Notes under the pieces: generated by a model
Seen by the model: only the letters and a program-made list of their open reading frames with translations
Told to the model about the DNA's origin: nothing
Databases searched by the model: none
Source: Bartonella tamiae Th239
GTDB lineage: Bacteria > Pseudomonadota > Alphaproteobacteria > Rhizobiales > Rhizobiaceae
Direction: 5' to 3'
Assembly (NCBI RefSeq): GCF_000278275.1
Contig: NZ_JH725147.1
Location: 1,309,063 to 1,373,062 of the forward strand
DNA: 64,000 nt
Part shown: positions 47,574-58,306 of the stretch, piece after piece
How positions within the stretch are numbered: the stretch's first letter is position 1
Layout of the letters: every line of letters begins with the position of its first letter
Program-made: the position numbers and the translations under genes

Positions 47574-48965
47574 GTGTCTACTTTTGACTTTGACTTATTC
47601 GTTATTGGTGGTGGTTCTGGTGGTGTCCGTGCTGCAAGACTTGCAGGGGCGCTTGGTAAGCGTGTTGCGATTGCTGAAGAACATCGTATGGGGGGGACTT
47701 GTGTCATTCGTGGATGTGTGCCTAAAAAGCTATTTGTTTATGCCTCTCATTTCTCTCAAGAATTGGATGATAGTAGAGAGTTTGGCTGGTCTTTTGATGA
47801 TGTAAAATTTGATTGGAAAAAACTAATTTTTGCTAAAAATAATGAGATCGCTAGACTTGAAGGTCTTTATCGTAAAGGTTTAGACAATAATAATGTGCAA
47901 ATCTTTGAAAGCCGTGCAGTTTTACTGGATGCGCATACATTGCAAATAACTCAAACGGGTGAAACAGTTACTGCAGATAAAATTCTTATTTCTACAGGTG
48001 GGCGGATTCCGATCCATTCCGAAATTGATGGCCATGAATTTTGTATCAATTCAAATCATGTTTTTGATTTATTAGAATTGCCAAAATCAATTGTGATCTC
48101 TGGTGGTGGGTATATAGGTGTGGAATTTGCTAATATTTTTCATGGTCTTGGTGTCAAAACAACACTTATTCATCGTGGTGACTTGATTTTGCGCAATTTT
48201 GATCATGATTTGCGGCAAGTGCTTCATGATGCCATGGTTGAAAAGGGTATTACTATTTTGAATAATATGACAATTTCTAAAGTCTCAAAACATGATGAAG
48301 GCTATGAAGTTTCCTTATCAAATAATCAGAAATTAGAAACTGGTGAAGTTCTTCTGGCTATGGGACGTGTCCCGAACACAAAAAGTTTGGGATTAGAAAA
48401 AGTGGGCGTTGAATGTGATAAAAACGGTGCAATCATTGTTGATGATTATATGAAAACCACAGCCAGTAATATATGGGCTGTGGGTGATGTAACCAATCGT
48501 ATCCAATTAACTCCTGTGGCAATCCATGAGGCAATGTGTTTTATACAAACAGTATTTAAAAATAATCCGATCTCACCTGATCATGAACTTATTCCAACAG
48601 CAGTGTTTTCACAACCAGAAATTGGAACCGTTGGTCTTTCAGAAGAAGAGGCTATAAGTAAATATTCTCGCGTAGAAGTTTATCGTGCCTTCTTTCGCCC
48701 TATGCGTAATACGATTTCTGGTAGCACAGAAAAAATGTTAACCAAGCTTATTGTGGATGGGGAAAGTCGAATTGTTATAGGTGCTCATATTTTAGGTCCA
48801 GATGCAGGCGAAATGGCGCAACTGCTTGGTATTTCACTTAAAGGAAGACTAACAAAAGATGTTTTTGATGCCACAATGGCAGTTCATCCGACGGCCGCTG
48901 AAGAACTTGTGACGATGTATCAACCAAGCTATGTTATTGAAAATGGCAAAAAAATTGAACAATGA
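47574..48965 (+). CDS. gor: glutathione-disulfide reductase
   Basis: A 463-residue FAD-dependent disulfide reductase keeping glutathione reduced with NADPH. Motifs: FAD-binding DLFVIGGGSGGVRAARLAG, redox-active GGTCVIRGCVPKKL (CxxxxC), NAD(P)-binding ISGGGYIGVEFANIFHGLG, and WAVGDVTNRIQLTPVAIHE; the C-terminal catalytic His-Glu pair is in MAVHPTAAEELVTM. The GTG at 47574 follows AAAGGAA and is the start. It is not DLD or TrxR, based on the GCVPKK and C-terminal blocks. Confidence 0.96.
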   Translation: MSTFDFDLFVIGGGSGGVRAARLAGALGKRVAIAEEHRMGGTCVIRGCVPKKLFVYASHFSQELDDSREFGWSFDDVKFDWKKLIFAKNNEIARLEGLYRKGLDNNNVQIFESRAVLLDAHTLQITQTGETVTADKILISTGGRIPIHSEIDGHEFCINSNHVFDLLELPKSIVISGGGYIGVEFANIFHGLGVKTTLIHRGDLILRNFDHDLRQVLHDAMVEKGITILNNMTISKVSKHDEGYEVSLSNNQKLETGEVLLAMGRVPNTKSLGLEKVGVECDKNGAIIVDDYMKTTASNIWAVGDVTNRIQLTPVAIHEAMCFIQTVFKNNPISPDHELIPTAVFSQPEIGTVGLSEEEAISKYSRVEVYRAFFRPMRNTISGSTEKMLTKLIVDGESRIVIGAHILGPDAGEMAQLLGISLKGRLTKDVFDATMAVHPTAAEELVTMYQPSYVIENGKKIEQ

Positions 48966-48980
48966 AACATTTCTTGATTG

Positions 48981-49005
48981 TTCATTAAAATTTTAGTTTA
49001 ATGAA
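48981..49005 (+). terminator. AT-rich hairpin after gor
   Basis: TTCATTAAA (48981-48989) pairs perfectly with TTTAATGAA (48997-49005) around a 7-base loop, 16 bases after the gor stop. It is made mostly of A-T pairs with no T run after it, so termination is only possible. Confidence 0.35.
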
Positions 49006-49190
49006 TCTATTGAAAATAATTACGTTAAGAATCTCATTTTAAAATGTCTGTTACACTACTATAAATATGCAAAAAGGCATTTTTTACTTAAGTAAAGCGT
49101 GATTTTTTTTTAAACACGACGAAAATAATGCGTATAATATTAATAGTCAAATAATCAATGTCCTTCATTGGTCATGAATAAAGTGAGAGA

Positions 49191-50573
49191 ATGATGAGTA
49201 AAACTTGGACACCTGAAAGTTGGAGATTAAAGCCTATTAAACAGGTGCCAACTTATCCCGATCAAGCGGTTCTTCATGATGTAGAATCGCGGTTACGGCG
49301 TTTTCCTCCTTTGGTTTTTGCTGGTGAAGCTCGTGCTTTAAAAGAAGAGCTTGCAGCAGTTGTAAAAGGTGATGCCTTTCTTCTTCAAGGGGGGGATTGC
49401 GCGGAAAGCTTCATGGAGCATGAAGCCGACAATATTCGTGATTTTTTTCGTGTTTTTTTGCAAATGGCGATTGCTTTAACCTTTGGGGCATCTAAACCTG
49501 TTGTCAAGGTGGGGCGCATTGCTGGACAGTTTGCAAAGCCTCGTTCTTCTGATTTTGAAGTACAAAATAATGTCGAGTTACCTTCTTACCGTGGTGATAT
49601 TATTAACGGTATAGATTTTAATGAAGCATCACGTATTCCTGATCCGCAACGCATGGCAATGGTTTACCGTCAGTCTGCCGCAACTCTGAATTTATTACGT
49701 GCCTTTGCGCAAGGCGGTTATGCTAATCTTGAAAATGTTCATCAATGGATGGTTGGTTTTATTTCTAACTCACCGCAAGGAGAGCGTTATCATAAATTGG
49801 CAAAGCGCATTACTGAAACTATTGATTTTATGAAAGCCATTGGTATTAATGCAAAGAGTAATCCATCTTTACGTGAAACCTCTTTTTATACAAGTCATGA
49901 AGCGCTTTTGCTTGGATATGAAGAAGCATTAACACGCATTGATTCAACATCGGGTGACTGGTACGCAACCTCTGGTCATATGCTTTGGATTGGTGATAGG
50001 ACGCGCCAACACGATCATGCTCACATTGAATATTGTCGTGGTATTAAAAATCCTATTGGTTTGAAATGTGGTCCTTCATCTAATCCTGATGATTTGTTGC
50101 GATTGATTGACATTTTAAATCCTGACAATGAAGCAGGCAGGCTGACACTGATTGCACGCTTTGGTTATGATAAAGTGAGTGATCATTTGCCTGCATTAAT
50201 TCGTGCGGTTAAAAGGGAGGGGCGGCAAGTTGTTTGGTCTTGTGACCCTATGCACGGGAATACGATTACGGCCAATGGCTATAAAACGCGTCCATTTGAA
50301 CGGGTTTTAAAAGAAGTGGAAACATTTTTTGAGGTCCATAACGCTGAAGGAACTTATCCTGGTGGTATCCATATTGAAATGACAGGAAAAGATGTGACTG
50401 AGTGTACAGGTGGTGCACATGCTATTTCACCAGAAGATCTCTCTAATCGCTATCATACGCATTGTGACCCACGTTTGAATGCTGATCAGGCTCTTGAACT
50501 GGCTTTTCTTGTAGCAGAATTATTAAAAAAGGGACGTGATACAACACGTATAAAATCGGTGGCATATGGTTGA
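49191..50573 (+). CDS. aroG: 3-deoxy-7-phosphoheptulonate synthase, class II
   Basis: A 460-residue class II (plant-like) DAHP synthase, the first enzyme of the shikimate pathway, condensing PEP and erythrose-4-phosphate. Motifs: the start [20 protein letters not shown], the metal and PEP ligands in [54 protein letters not shown] and [15 protein letters not shown]. Two ATGs in a row (49191, 49194) follow GTGAGAGA; either may be used. The gene stands alone with 225 bases before and 430 after. Confidence 0.96.
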   Translation: MMSKTWTPESWRLKPIKQVPTYPDQAVLHDVESRLRRFPPLVFAGEARALKEELAAVVKGDAFLLQGGDCAESFMEHEADNIRDFFRVFLQMAIALTFGASKPVVKVGRIAGQFAKPRSSDFEVQNNVELPSYRGDIINGIDFNEASRIPDPQRMAMVYRQSAATLNLLRAFAQGGYANLENVHQWMVGFISNSPQGERYHKLAKRITETIDFMKAIGINAKSNPSLRETSFYTSHEALLLGYEEALTRIDSTSGDWYATSGHMLWIGDRTRQHDHAHIEYCRGIKNPIGLKCGPSSNPDDLLRLIDILNPDNEAGRLTLIARFGYDKVSDHLPALIRAVKREGRQVVWSCDPMHGNTITANGYKTRPFERVLKEVETFFEVHNAEGTYPGGIHIEMTGKDVTECTGGAHAISPEDLSNRYHTHCDPRLNADQALELAFLVAELLKKGRDTTRIKSVAYG

Positions 50574-51003
50574 TAATATTTAAATTATATTTCAATTTTG
50601 GGAAATTAATTTTTAATGATTTTTCAAAAATTTTATTATTTTAAAAATTTTAAATGATCGGGTATGTCATAAAAATAAAAACAGAAAATATCACGCCTTA
50701 TAATTATGTATATATTGTGTTTTGTATTTTGAATATTTTATAAATTTATAATGCGATCACGGTCTTGTTTTTATGAGTATTGGGAAAGTTTGAAGGATGT
50801 CATATATATGCACCTTGATTTGTATCACGTGCTATTTTGATATGATGCTATAGGAATGGCAACCAGTTTGCAAAAGAAGAAAATTCATTATAACCACTTT
50901 CATATTACTTTTGTTTTACCTGTAGTATAATAAATTTATTTCATCTTTTTTTCTGCTAATATTGAGAACAAATTTTCAAAAGAAATAGCTTGAGATCGAT
51001 ATA
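50574..51003. other. 430-base AT-rich intergenic region between aroG and nadE
   Basis: Very AT-rich, with runs of TTTTAAAAATTT-like sequence just after aroG that could form weak hairpins. No reading frame of note, no tRNA, and no promoter that I can define. The nadE promoter must lie within it. Confidence 0.4.
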
Positions 51004-52677
51004 ATGGCCTATCATGATATTAAAAATAAATTGAAGCTTGCAATTGCACAGTTAAATCCTACGGTTGGTGATGTTATTGGTAATTTAAAACAAGCGCACC
51101 ATGCTCATCAAGAAGCAAGTGCAGATGGTGCAGATATTATTTTATTTACTGAACTTTTCATGAGTGGTTATCCTGCCCAAGATTTAATTTTAAAACCAAG
51201 TTTTATAAGGGCTTGTGAAAGTGCCATCCAAGAATTGGCTTTGTTAACCAAAAACGGTGCAGCAATCATAATAGGTACACCACTTTGCCGTAATAATAAG
51301 ATTGTTAATGGTGTTGTCGTTATTGACCAAGGCGAAATTATTGGAGAATGTTTAAAATCCGATTTGCCAAATTATGGTGTTTTTGATGAAAAACGGGTCT
51401 TTTATCCTGCACAACAAAATAACCCTATTATCATTCGCGGTTTAAGTGTTGGGATACCTATTTGTGAAGATATTTGGAACAATAATGACGTGATTGTTGA
51501 TTTTGTTAAAAAAGGAGCGCAATTTATTCTTGTCCCTAATGCCTCTCCTTATGAAACAGGAAAAATCGAACAGCGTTTTATTCTTGTAAAAAAACAACAA
51601 AAAATACCTGTTCCAGTAATATATGCCAATCAGTTTGGTGGACAAGATGAACTTGTTTTTGATGGCGGTTCTTTTGGTTTACAATCCGACGGCGCGGTTG
51701 CATTTCAATTAAAACATTTTGATTGTCATCTTGCTATAACGCAATGGACAAAAGATAAAGACTTATGGCGATGTACGGATCAACCATTTGAATCCTATTT
51801 GAAGGGGGAGGGTGCTGATTATCAAGCTTGTCTCGTTGGATTAAGAGATTATGTTACAAAAAATGGCTTTAAAGGTGTCCTTTTAGGATTATCTGGTGGG
51901 ATAGATTCTGCATTATGTGCTGCAATGGCTGTTGATGCATTAGGAGCAGACAAGGTGCATGCTGTTATGCTTCCTTATCACTATACATCACAAGAATCAT
52001 TAAAAGATGCACAAGAATGTGCGCGTCTTTTGGGATGTCGTTATGATATAATTCCTATATCTGAGCCCGTTGAAGGTTTTTTGAACGCACTTACCGATAT
52101 TTTTCAAGGAACGCAACAAAATGTTACAGAAGAAAATTTACAAAGTCGAACTCGCGGCTCTCTTTTAATGGCGCTTTCAAATAAATTTGGATCTCTACTT
52201 TTGACGACAGGCAATAAATCAGAAATGGCCGTTGGCTATTCAACCCTTTATGGTGATATGAATGGAGGTTTTAATCCAATAAAAGATATTTACAAAATGC
52301 AAGTTTATGCACTGTCACATTGGCGTAATAACAACGTACCAATGAACAGTTTGGGACCTAGTGGCGAGGTTATTCCAAAAAATATTATTGAAAAAGCACC
52401 ATCGGCTGAATTGCGTGAAAATCAGAAGGATGAAGATTCACTTCCTCCTTACTCTATTCTTGATGACATTCTTTGTTGCTTGGTTGAAGATGAGTTAAGT
52501 GTTAACGATATTGTAAAACGTGGACATACGATTCAAACAGTTGAACGCATTGAAAATCTTCTTTATTTAGCAGAATATAAACGCCGCCAATCGGCACCTG
52601 GTGTTAAAATAAGCCGTAAAATTTTTGGTCTTGACCGTCGATATCCTATCACCAATCGCTTTCGCGATAAGAATTGA
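51004..52677 (+). CDS. nadE: glutamine-dependent NAD+ synthetase
   Basis: A 557-residue two-domain enzyme for the last step of NAD synthesis. The N-terminal nitrilase-type glutaminase domain (1-260) has the Glu in LFTELFMSGYPAQDL and the catalytic Cys in GIPICEDIW; the C-terminal synthetase domain (about 270-557) carries the PP-loop LGLSGGIDSALCAAMAVDALG and TTGNKSEMAVGY. Ammonia is channelled between the two. It is followed by a gltX gene after 10 bases. Confidence 0.96.
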   Translation: MAYHDIKNKLKLAIAQLNPTVGDVIGNLKQAHHAHQEASADGADIILFTELFMSGYPAQDLILKPSFIRACESAIQELALLTKNGAAIIIGTPLCRNNKIVNGVVVIDQGEIIGECLKSDLPNYGVFDEKRVFYPAQQNNPIIIRGLSVGIPICEDIWNNNDVIVDFVKKGAQFILVPNASPYETGKIEQRFILVKKQQKIPVPVIYANQFGGQDELVFDGGSFGLQSDGAVAFQLKHFDCHLAITQWTKDKDLWRCTDQPFESYLKGEGADYQACLVGLRDYVTKNGFKGVLLGLSGGIDSALCAAMAVDALGADKVHAVMLPYHYTSQESLKDAQECARLLGCRYDIIPISEPVEGFLNALTDIFQGTQQNVTEENLQSRTRGSLLMALSNKFGSLLLTTGNKSEMAVGYSTLYGDMNGGFNPIKDIYKMQVYALSHWRNNNVPMNSLGPSGEVIPKNIIEKAPSAELRENQKDEDSLPPYSILDDILCCLVEDELSVNDIVKRGHTIQTVERIENLLYLAEYKRRQSAPGVKISRKIFGLDRRYPITNRFRDKN

Positions 52678-52687
52678 GTAAATCTAT

Positions 52688-54058
52688 ATGACAAAAGTTC
52701 GTTTTGCCCCATCGCCCACTGGTTACATTCATATAGGCAATATCCGTATTGCACTTTACAACTGGCTATATGCAAAAGCCAATAATGGTCAATTTGTATT
52801 AAGATATGATGATACGGACGTTGAACGCTCAAAACAGGCTTATATTGATGCTATAGGTGTTGATCTAGAATGGCTTGGCATTAAGCCAGATGAAGTCTAT
52901 TTTCAATCCAAACGTTTTGAGCGTTATAATGATATAGTTGAAGATTTAAAAAAGCGCGGTTTGCTTTATGCGTGTTATGAAACAGCCGAAGAACTTGATC
53001 GCCGTCGTAAAATTCGTCTTTCGCGTAAGCTTCCTCCAATTTATGGTCGCGAAGCGTTAAAATTAACAAATGACGAAATAGAAGCTTATAAGAAGGAGGG
53101 CCGTAAACCTCATTGGCGTTTTTTATTACCGAATTATAAGTCTGATCCTTTTCAAATGCAAAGAACAGAAATTCATTGGGATGATGCAGTAAGAGGGCGT
53201 CAAACCATTGATCTTGCTTCTATGTCTGATCCTGTTTTAATTAGAGAAGATGGAACCTATCTTTATACGCTTCCATCTGTCTTGGATGATATTGATATGG
53301 GCATAACCCATATTATCCGCGGTGCAGATCATGTCACTAATACAGGATTGCAAATTGCACTTTTTGACGCTTTAAATTCAGCAATACCGATATTTGGCCA
53401 TATTAATCTTTTGACGACAATTTCGGGTGATGGTTTGTCTAAACGCAAAGGTGATTTGTCTGTTCGTTCATTAAGAGATGAAGGGTTTGAGCCTATGGCG
53501 CTTGAATCGCTTGCTGTTCTTATCGGTACGTCAGAAAATGTGCAGGCGTTTAATACACAAAAAGAATTACTGCAACATTTCGATCTTAATGCAACATCCA
53601 AGTCATCAGCAAAGTTTGATCCACAAGATCTCACGGGTCTTAATCGTCAGCTTGTTCAAATGATGACTTACAAGGATGTGGCTTCACGTTTGTCTGAACT
53701 TGGTATGGCAGGTAAGAAAGTCGAAAAATTTTGGAATGCGATTCGTGGCAATATTGACAAAGTTAATGATGCACAATTTTGGTGGGACATCATTCAAAAT
53801 GATGATTTGATTGGATCTATACCCTCTGAAGATGTCGACTATGTACGCTATTCTGCGGCTTTCTTGCCAGAAGGCAAACTTAATGATGAAAGTTGGAAAG
53901 TTTGGACATCGCATTTAAAAGAAAAGACAGGACGTAAAGGCAAGTCCTTATTTCTGCCATTACGGCTTGCATTGACTGGTGTGAACCATGGTCCGGAAAT
54001 GGCAAATTTATTACCACTTATAGGGTATGATAAAGTCGTCCAGCGGTTAAAACTGTAA
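52688..54058 (+). CDS. gltX: glutamyl-tRNA synthetase (copy 2)
   Basis: A 456-residue second glutamyl-tRNA synthetase. The HIGH-type motif is [25 protein letters not shown], and the KMSKS-type motif is [16 protein letters not shown]. It differs from copy 1 throughout and probably has different specificity. In alphaproteobacteria with two GluRS enzymes, division of labour between tRNA-Glu and tRNA-Gln is known, but which does which here cannot be read from the sequence. It sits 10 bases after nadE and is probably cotranscribed with it. Confidence 0.94.
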   Translation: MTKVRFAPSPTGYIHIGNIRIALYNWLYAKANNGQFVLRYDDTDVERSKQAYIDAIGVDLEWLGIKPDEVYFQSKRFERYNDIVEDLKKRGLLYACYETAEELDRRRKIRLSRKLPPIYGREALKLTNDEIEAYKKEGRKPHWRFLLPNYKSDPFQMQRTEIHWDDAVRGRQTIDLASMSDPVLIREDGTYLYTLPSVLDDIDMGITHIIRGADHVTNTGLQIALFDALNSAIPIFGHINLLTTISGDGLSKRKGDLSVRSLRDEGFEPMALESLAVLIGTSENVQAFNTQKELLQHFDLNATSKSSAKFDPQDLTGLNRQLVQMMTYKDVASRLSELGMAGKKVEKFWNAIRGNIDKVNDAQFWWDIIQNDDLIGSIPSEDVDYVRYSAAFLPEGKLNDESWKVWTSHLKEKTGRKGKSLFLPLRLALTGVNHGPEMANLLPLIGYDKVVQRLKL

Positions 54059-54358
54059 AATTGTGAAGTCTTGTTAAAGCATGCTTATATGATTTTTGCT
54101 TTATTATAAAAATGTCTTATCAATGATAAAATTTAGTATATTGTACTTATCTTATTTGATAATATATAGTATAATTCAATGATTTATAATTTTTAAGTAA
54201 TTTAATATTTGAAGAATGAAGACAAAAATAAAGAACGGTTTTAAAACTTGTTCTTCAATAAATATTTTTTTTGATGATAATTGAAATGTATGAAAATAAA
54301 TTTTGCGCTCACTACATTATAAGTTTTTTAACATCAAAAACATTTTAGTGTTTGATTT
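54059..54358. other. AT-rich gap between convergent gltX copy 2 and the RhlE-type helicase
   Basis: No gene is visible. Near its right end ATCAAA (54333-54338) can pair with TTTGAT (54351-54356), with a bulged inner stem. Read on the minus strand this lies just after the helicase stop and could be its terminator. Confidence 0.35.
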
Positions 54359-55789
54359 TTAAAATCGGGTTTTTATGAGCATAAAAGCAGGGATATCATC
54401 CCCAAAACCAATGGGGGACGCTGGTTCTTTATCATGTTTAAAAAGTTGATGATTGTTATAATTGTCCTGCTTTTTTTGAACGCTAGATGAATTATCTCTA
54501 TCGTTTCTTTTTATAAGGTCAGTCTTTTTTTGCTCATTGTTTTGTTCCAAAATAGAATCTTGAGTTTTCGTGGATTTTGTTTTTTTCTTCTCTTTTTTGT
54601 TTTGAGAGTTTTCTAATTCATCACTCTTACGATTGACAATTGTTGATAAATCGCCATCAAGCCATTCAATTTTTTCTTTGCTCATTTTTTCTATGGCATC
54701 AATATATTTTTGGTCTGACTTTGTTACAATGGTAAAAGCTTTGCCTAGTCTTCCAGCGCGCCCAGTACGACCAATGCGATGAACATAGTCTTCAGCATGA
54801 GTTGGAACATCATAATTAAAAACATGACTAACATCAGGAATGTCAAGACCACGAGCGGCAACATCAGAAGCAACTAGTAATTTTAATTTACCGTCTTTAA
54901 AGTTTGATAACATGGTCATTCTAGAACGTTGATCCATATCTCCATGTAATGCGCCTGCACTGAAATTATGTTTGATAAGTGAACGAAACAGTTCCGAAAT
55001 ATCTTTTTTTCTGTTGCAAAAGATAATAGCGTTTTTCAAATCATCGCCTTCTGTGTTTATCAGATCACGCAACACGGCTCGTTTATCCCATGGTTTGCTG
55101 CCAGATTTAACATTCTTTTGAGTAATTGTTTTGGCTGTTGAAGACGCTTTTGCAACTTCGATTCTTGTAGGAGCGTGTAAAAATTGATCCGTTAATTTGG
55201 TGATTTCTGGTGCCATCGTTGCTGAGAAAAAAAGCGTTTGGCGTGTAAATGGGATTAATTTACAAATTTTTTCAATATCTGGTATGAAGCCCATATCAAG
55301 CATGCGATCGGCTTCGTCGATAACGAGTATTTCAACGCCTGTTAATAGCAATTTTCCTCGTTCAAAATGATCCAATAGTCGTCCAGGTGTTGCGATTAAG
55401 ACATCCGCGCCCCGTTCTAATTTACGCTCTTGTTCTTCGAATGACACCCCACCAATAAGCAACGCAACATTGATACGATGATTTTTACCGTATTTATCAA
55501 AATTTTCTTCAACTTGTGCAGCAAGTTCACGTGTTGGCTCCAAGATTAAAGTTCTTGGCATACGCGCACGAGCACGCCCTTTTTCTAACAAGGTTAGCAT
55601 AGGTAATACAAAAGATGCTGTTTTTCCAGTACCCGTTTGCGCTATCCCTAAAACATCTTTTCTTTCAAGAACATGCGGTATTGCCCCAGCTTGAATGGGA
55701 GTGGGTTCTTCATATCCAGCGGATTTTACTGCGTTTACAACCTTTTCAGAAAGGCCTAAATCATCAAAACTGGTCAAAGGTGCTATCAC
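54359..55789 (-). CDS. rhlE: DEAD-box ATP-dependent RNA helicase (RhlE-type)
   Basis: A protein of about 476 residues that remodels RNA. Q motif FDDLGLSEKVVNAVKSAGYEEPTPIQ, motif I AQTGTGKT, Ia PTRELA, II DEAD (LVIDEADRMLDMGF), III SAT, then DVAARGLDIPDV and HRIGRTGRAGR, so both RecA lobes are complete (to about 370). The last 100 residues are a Lys/Asn/Gln-rich tail, likely unstructured and RNA-binding. Several in-frame starts exist (55822, 55810, 55789); the GTG at 55789 begins VIAPLTSFDDLGL, close to the family N-terminus, but it is not certain. Confidence 0.9.
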   Translation of the reverse strand: MIAPLTSFDDLGLSEKVVNAVKSAGYEEPTPIQAGAIPHVLERKDVLGIAQTGTGKTASFVLPMLTLLEKGRARARMPRTLILEPTRELAAQVEENFDKYGKNHRINVALLIGGVSFEEQERKLERGADVLIATPGRLLDHFERGKLLLTGVEILVIDEADRMLDMGFIPDIEKICKLIPFTRQTLFFSATMAPEITKLTDQFLHAPTRIEVAKASSTAKTITQKNVKSGSKPWDKRAVLRDLINTEGDDLKNAIIFCNRKKDISELFRSLIKHNFSAGALHGDMDQRSRMTMLSNFKDGKLKLLVASDVAARGLDIPDVSHVFNYDVPTHAEDYVHRIGRTGRAGRLGKAFTIVTKSDQKYIDAIEKMSKEKIEWLDGDLSTIVNRKSDELENSQNKKEKKKTKSTKTQDSILEQNNEQKKTDLIKRNDRDNSSSVQKKQDNYNNHQLFKHDKEPASPIGFGDDIPAFMLIKTRF

Positions 55790-55932
55790 TCTTTCTTTTA
55801 TAACTAACACATTCCAATTCAAATTTAGCGGATATGTTAGTTTTTAATTGCACACCGTTTTCTTGAGTTACGTTGCTTGACTTCAAAAGTCAACTAAAAG
55901 CGGTGTTTATTGATTGATATTCAAGCGTTATT

Positions 55933-56694
55933 TTAATAACGGAACTGTTCTGCCAATATTCGTTCATCCCATGAATGGTTTGAATCAAATAAAATTGATG
56001 CTTTTAAATCAACTGCAGAAGAAATAATAACAGAATTTACAGATTTTACTTCAATATTGTCAGCGGCTGCATTAACAGGCCTTTTTTGTGTTTCAAGCAT
56101 ATCAAAACGTACAGTGACGGTATTGGGCAATAAAGCACCATGCCATCGACGTGGACGAAATGGACTGACCGGTGTGAGCGCCATGAGTGGCGCAATAAGC
56201 GGAAGTATAGGCCCTTGTGCGGAAAGATTATAAGCTGTTGATCCAGCAGGCGTTGCAACCATAACACCGTCGCAAATGAGCTCTTCAATCCGAACCTTAT
56301 CATCAACAGTTATTTTTATTTTTGCTGCTTGATAAGACTGTCGAAAAAGAGATACTTCATTTATAGCGATCGCTTCAACATGTCCATCAGTACTTGATTC
56401 TGCAATCATTTTTAAGGGATGAATTTCTTCCTTATGAGCTTTGAAAACACGTTCTTCTAAATTATTTTCACAATATTCATTCATAAGAAAACCGACAGAA
56501 CCACGGTTCATACCATAGATAGGTTTACCCAAACTCATAGATCCATGCAAAACATTTAACATGGTTCCATCGCCACCAAGTGCAATGATAACATCAGCCT
56601 CATTTATCGTTGCTTGTCCATAACGTTTTTTAAAAAATTTTAAAGATTGAAGCGCCTGAACAGTATCTGCGGCAACAAAATGAAACTTTTTCAT
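55933..56694 (-). CDS. nadK: NAD kinase
   Basis: A 253-residue enzyme phosphorylating NAD to NADP. Motifs: ALGGDGTMLNVLHG, with the Asp of the GGDG active site, INEVSLFR, and the second glycine-rich VATPAGSTAYNLSAQGPI. The start MKKFHFVAADT at 56694 fits the group's NadK; the in-frame extension to 56742 has no support. With nadE 4 kb away, two steps of NAD(P) supply lie in this window, though not in one operon. Confidence 0.93.
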   Translation of the reverse strand: MKKFHFVAADTVQALQSLKFFKKRYGQATINEADVIIALGGDGTMLNVLHGSMSLGKPIYGMNRGSVGFLMNEYCENNLEERVFKAHKEEIHPLKMIAESSTDGHVEAIAINEVSLFRQSYQAAKIKITVDDKVRIEELICDGVMVATPAGSTAYNLSAQGPILPLIAPLMALTPVSPFRPRRWHGALLPNTVTVRFDMLETQKRPVNAAADNIEVKSVNSVIISSAVDLKASILFDSNHSWDERILAEQFRY

Positions 56695-56923
56695 AAAATT
56701 TTCCACATCTTCTAAATATTGTCGATAACAAATGATATACATACTAGAACGAGGATGTAATTTTCTAATAGCTCATATACTAAGTTTTTTTTCTTATATT
56801 TATAATAATTTTTAGAAAAAAAACTTAAATTTCAAAATTATGCCTCAATTAAACTATGAAATAACGATTTAGTTCGTTTATTCAATTGTAGCAATAAACT
56901 TTGAAAGAAGATATGAGGAAATT

Positions 56924-57307
56924 ATGATTAAAAAAATTCTATTAAGTGGTGTTATGGTTTTGGCTCTTGGTCATGTTGCCTCAGCGCAACCTGCATTAAA
57001 GGGGTGTGCGGCTAAGCAAAAAGATATTCAAACACAATTGGATTATGCTCGTAAATATAATAACAAATATGAAATTTCTGGTTTAGAAAAAGCTTTAAAA
57101 GAAAATATGCGTCACTGTACTGATGCAAAATTAACTGAGAAGCGTCAAGAAAAAGTCGCAGAAAAAAGGCAAAAAGTTTTAAAAAGAGAAGCGGAATTGT
57201 CTGAAGCAAAAGCAAAAGGAAATCCTAAAAAAATTGAAAAAAAAATCAAAAAACTGAATGAAGCAAAAAGAGAATTGGATTCCGCTAAAGCAAATTTAGA
57301 TAAATAA
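56924..57307 (+). CDS. DUF1090 domain-containing periplasmic protein
   Basis: A 127-residue exported protein of the DUF1090 (YqjC-like) family, function unknown. The signal peptide is IKKILLSGVMVLALGHVASA; the mature part begins PALKGCAAKQKDIQTQLDYARKY, with two conserved Cys (KGC and RHC), followed by a long Lys/Glu-rich coiled coil (about residues 70-127). AGGAAAT lies before the ATG. A strong terminator follows. Confidence 0.85.
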   Translation: MIKKILLSGVMVLALGHVASAQPALKGCAAKQKDIQTQLDYARKYNNKYEISGLEKALKENMRHCTDAKLTEKRQEKVAEKRQKVLKREAELSEAKAKGNPKKIEKKIKKLNEAKRELDSAKANLDK

Positions 57308-57336
57308 AACATTTTTAAAATTAAATTTATTTTGAA

Positions 57337-57370
57337 AACCGTATCTGAGTTTTCAGATGCGGTTTTTTTT
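57337..57370 (+). terminator. intrinsic terminator after the DUF1090 gene
   Basis: AACCGTATCTGA (57337-57348) and TCAGATGCGGTT (57353-57364) form a 12-bp stem with one G-U pair and a GTTT loop, followed by T to 57370. Confidence 0.9.
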
Positions 57371-57494
57371 AAGATCACGGTTTGAGCAAAGAAATAAATT
57401 TTTTTATTAAAATAATTATGGCAGTTGTTTTGTGGATTGATGCATTATCATTAATCAGATAGAAAGCAAAGACTGATTTTTTCTTCAGTCATAC

Positions 57495-57571
<77 letters not shown>

Positions 57572-57672
57572 ATTTTAATTCAAAAAATCAATATATTATA
57601 ATAGTTGAATTTGCGGTTGTGCTTGTTCAAAAAAATGTAGCGGTTTTGTCGCAATCAAAGTCAAAAACAGTC

Positions 57673-58264
57673 TTAAAACCAGCGCTTTACCGATTGTAAG
57701 AGTTGTCTAACAGACGACTTTTTACTCTCTAAAATATCATTTGGAACGGTGATGTTTGTATGTGGTTTTTGGGATGATTCTTTATTGATTGATGAGACTG
57801 TATCAGCCTTGCTTCTGTTGGTATAAGGTCGTTGTTTGGCTTCAAAGGGCATCGTTTTGGTTAGCTTCTTCAAATCATCAATACGATGCGCATATAATTT
57901 GGAAAGTTCATCAACCGTTTTTATAATTACAAAATGCTCGCGTTTTAGAGCGAGAAAACTGTTAGCTTTATCACCATTTTGCTGTCTTAAATCACCTTTT
58001 TTAAAGGGTTTTAAGTGCGTTTATCCAATACCACCAATTTTCCGATTCATCATAATAAGCATACCAGAGTGGTATTCTGAAAAGACTTTCAAACATTAAA
58101 GCTCGTCTCAATTCCTTGTCATAATTCAAGGTATAAATCTGACGGTCTTCATAAAATTTTTGATTTTTAGCGTCGATGGCAATTAATCCGCTGCCCAAAA
58201 GAATTCGCTCATTAAACAGTAAAAAACGAAACCTTGAACAATTAGAGTCTCCACAAAATACCAT
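57673..58264 (-). pseudogene. unidentified gene, apparently frameshifted
   Basis: Two minus-strand frames abut: 58264-58001 (87 residues, with GLIAIDAKNQ and FRIPLWYAYYDE) and a frame that can be read from about 58016 down to 57673 (its first ATG at 57873). Shifting by one base near 58004-58016, at a run of A beside ACCCTTT, joins WINALK to PFKKGDLRQQNGDKANSF smoothly, so this is probably a single gene of about 196 codons with one frameshift. The beta-strand-rich part with an acidic and Lys motif (IDAK) faintly recalls PD-(D/E)XK nucleases, but I would not assign it. Divergent from the hipA remnant, 42 bases away. Confidence 0.5.
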
Positions 58265-58306
58265 ACAAGACGATGGAGAGGCTTTTTAATTGCGCAGACA
58301 GAATTT

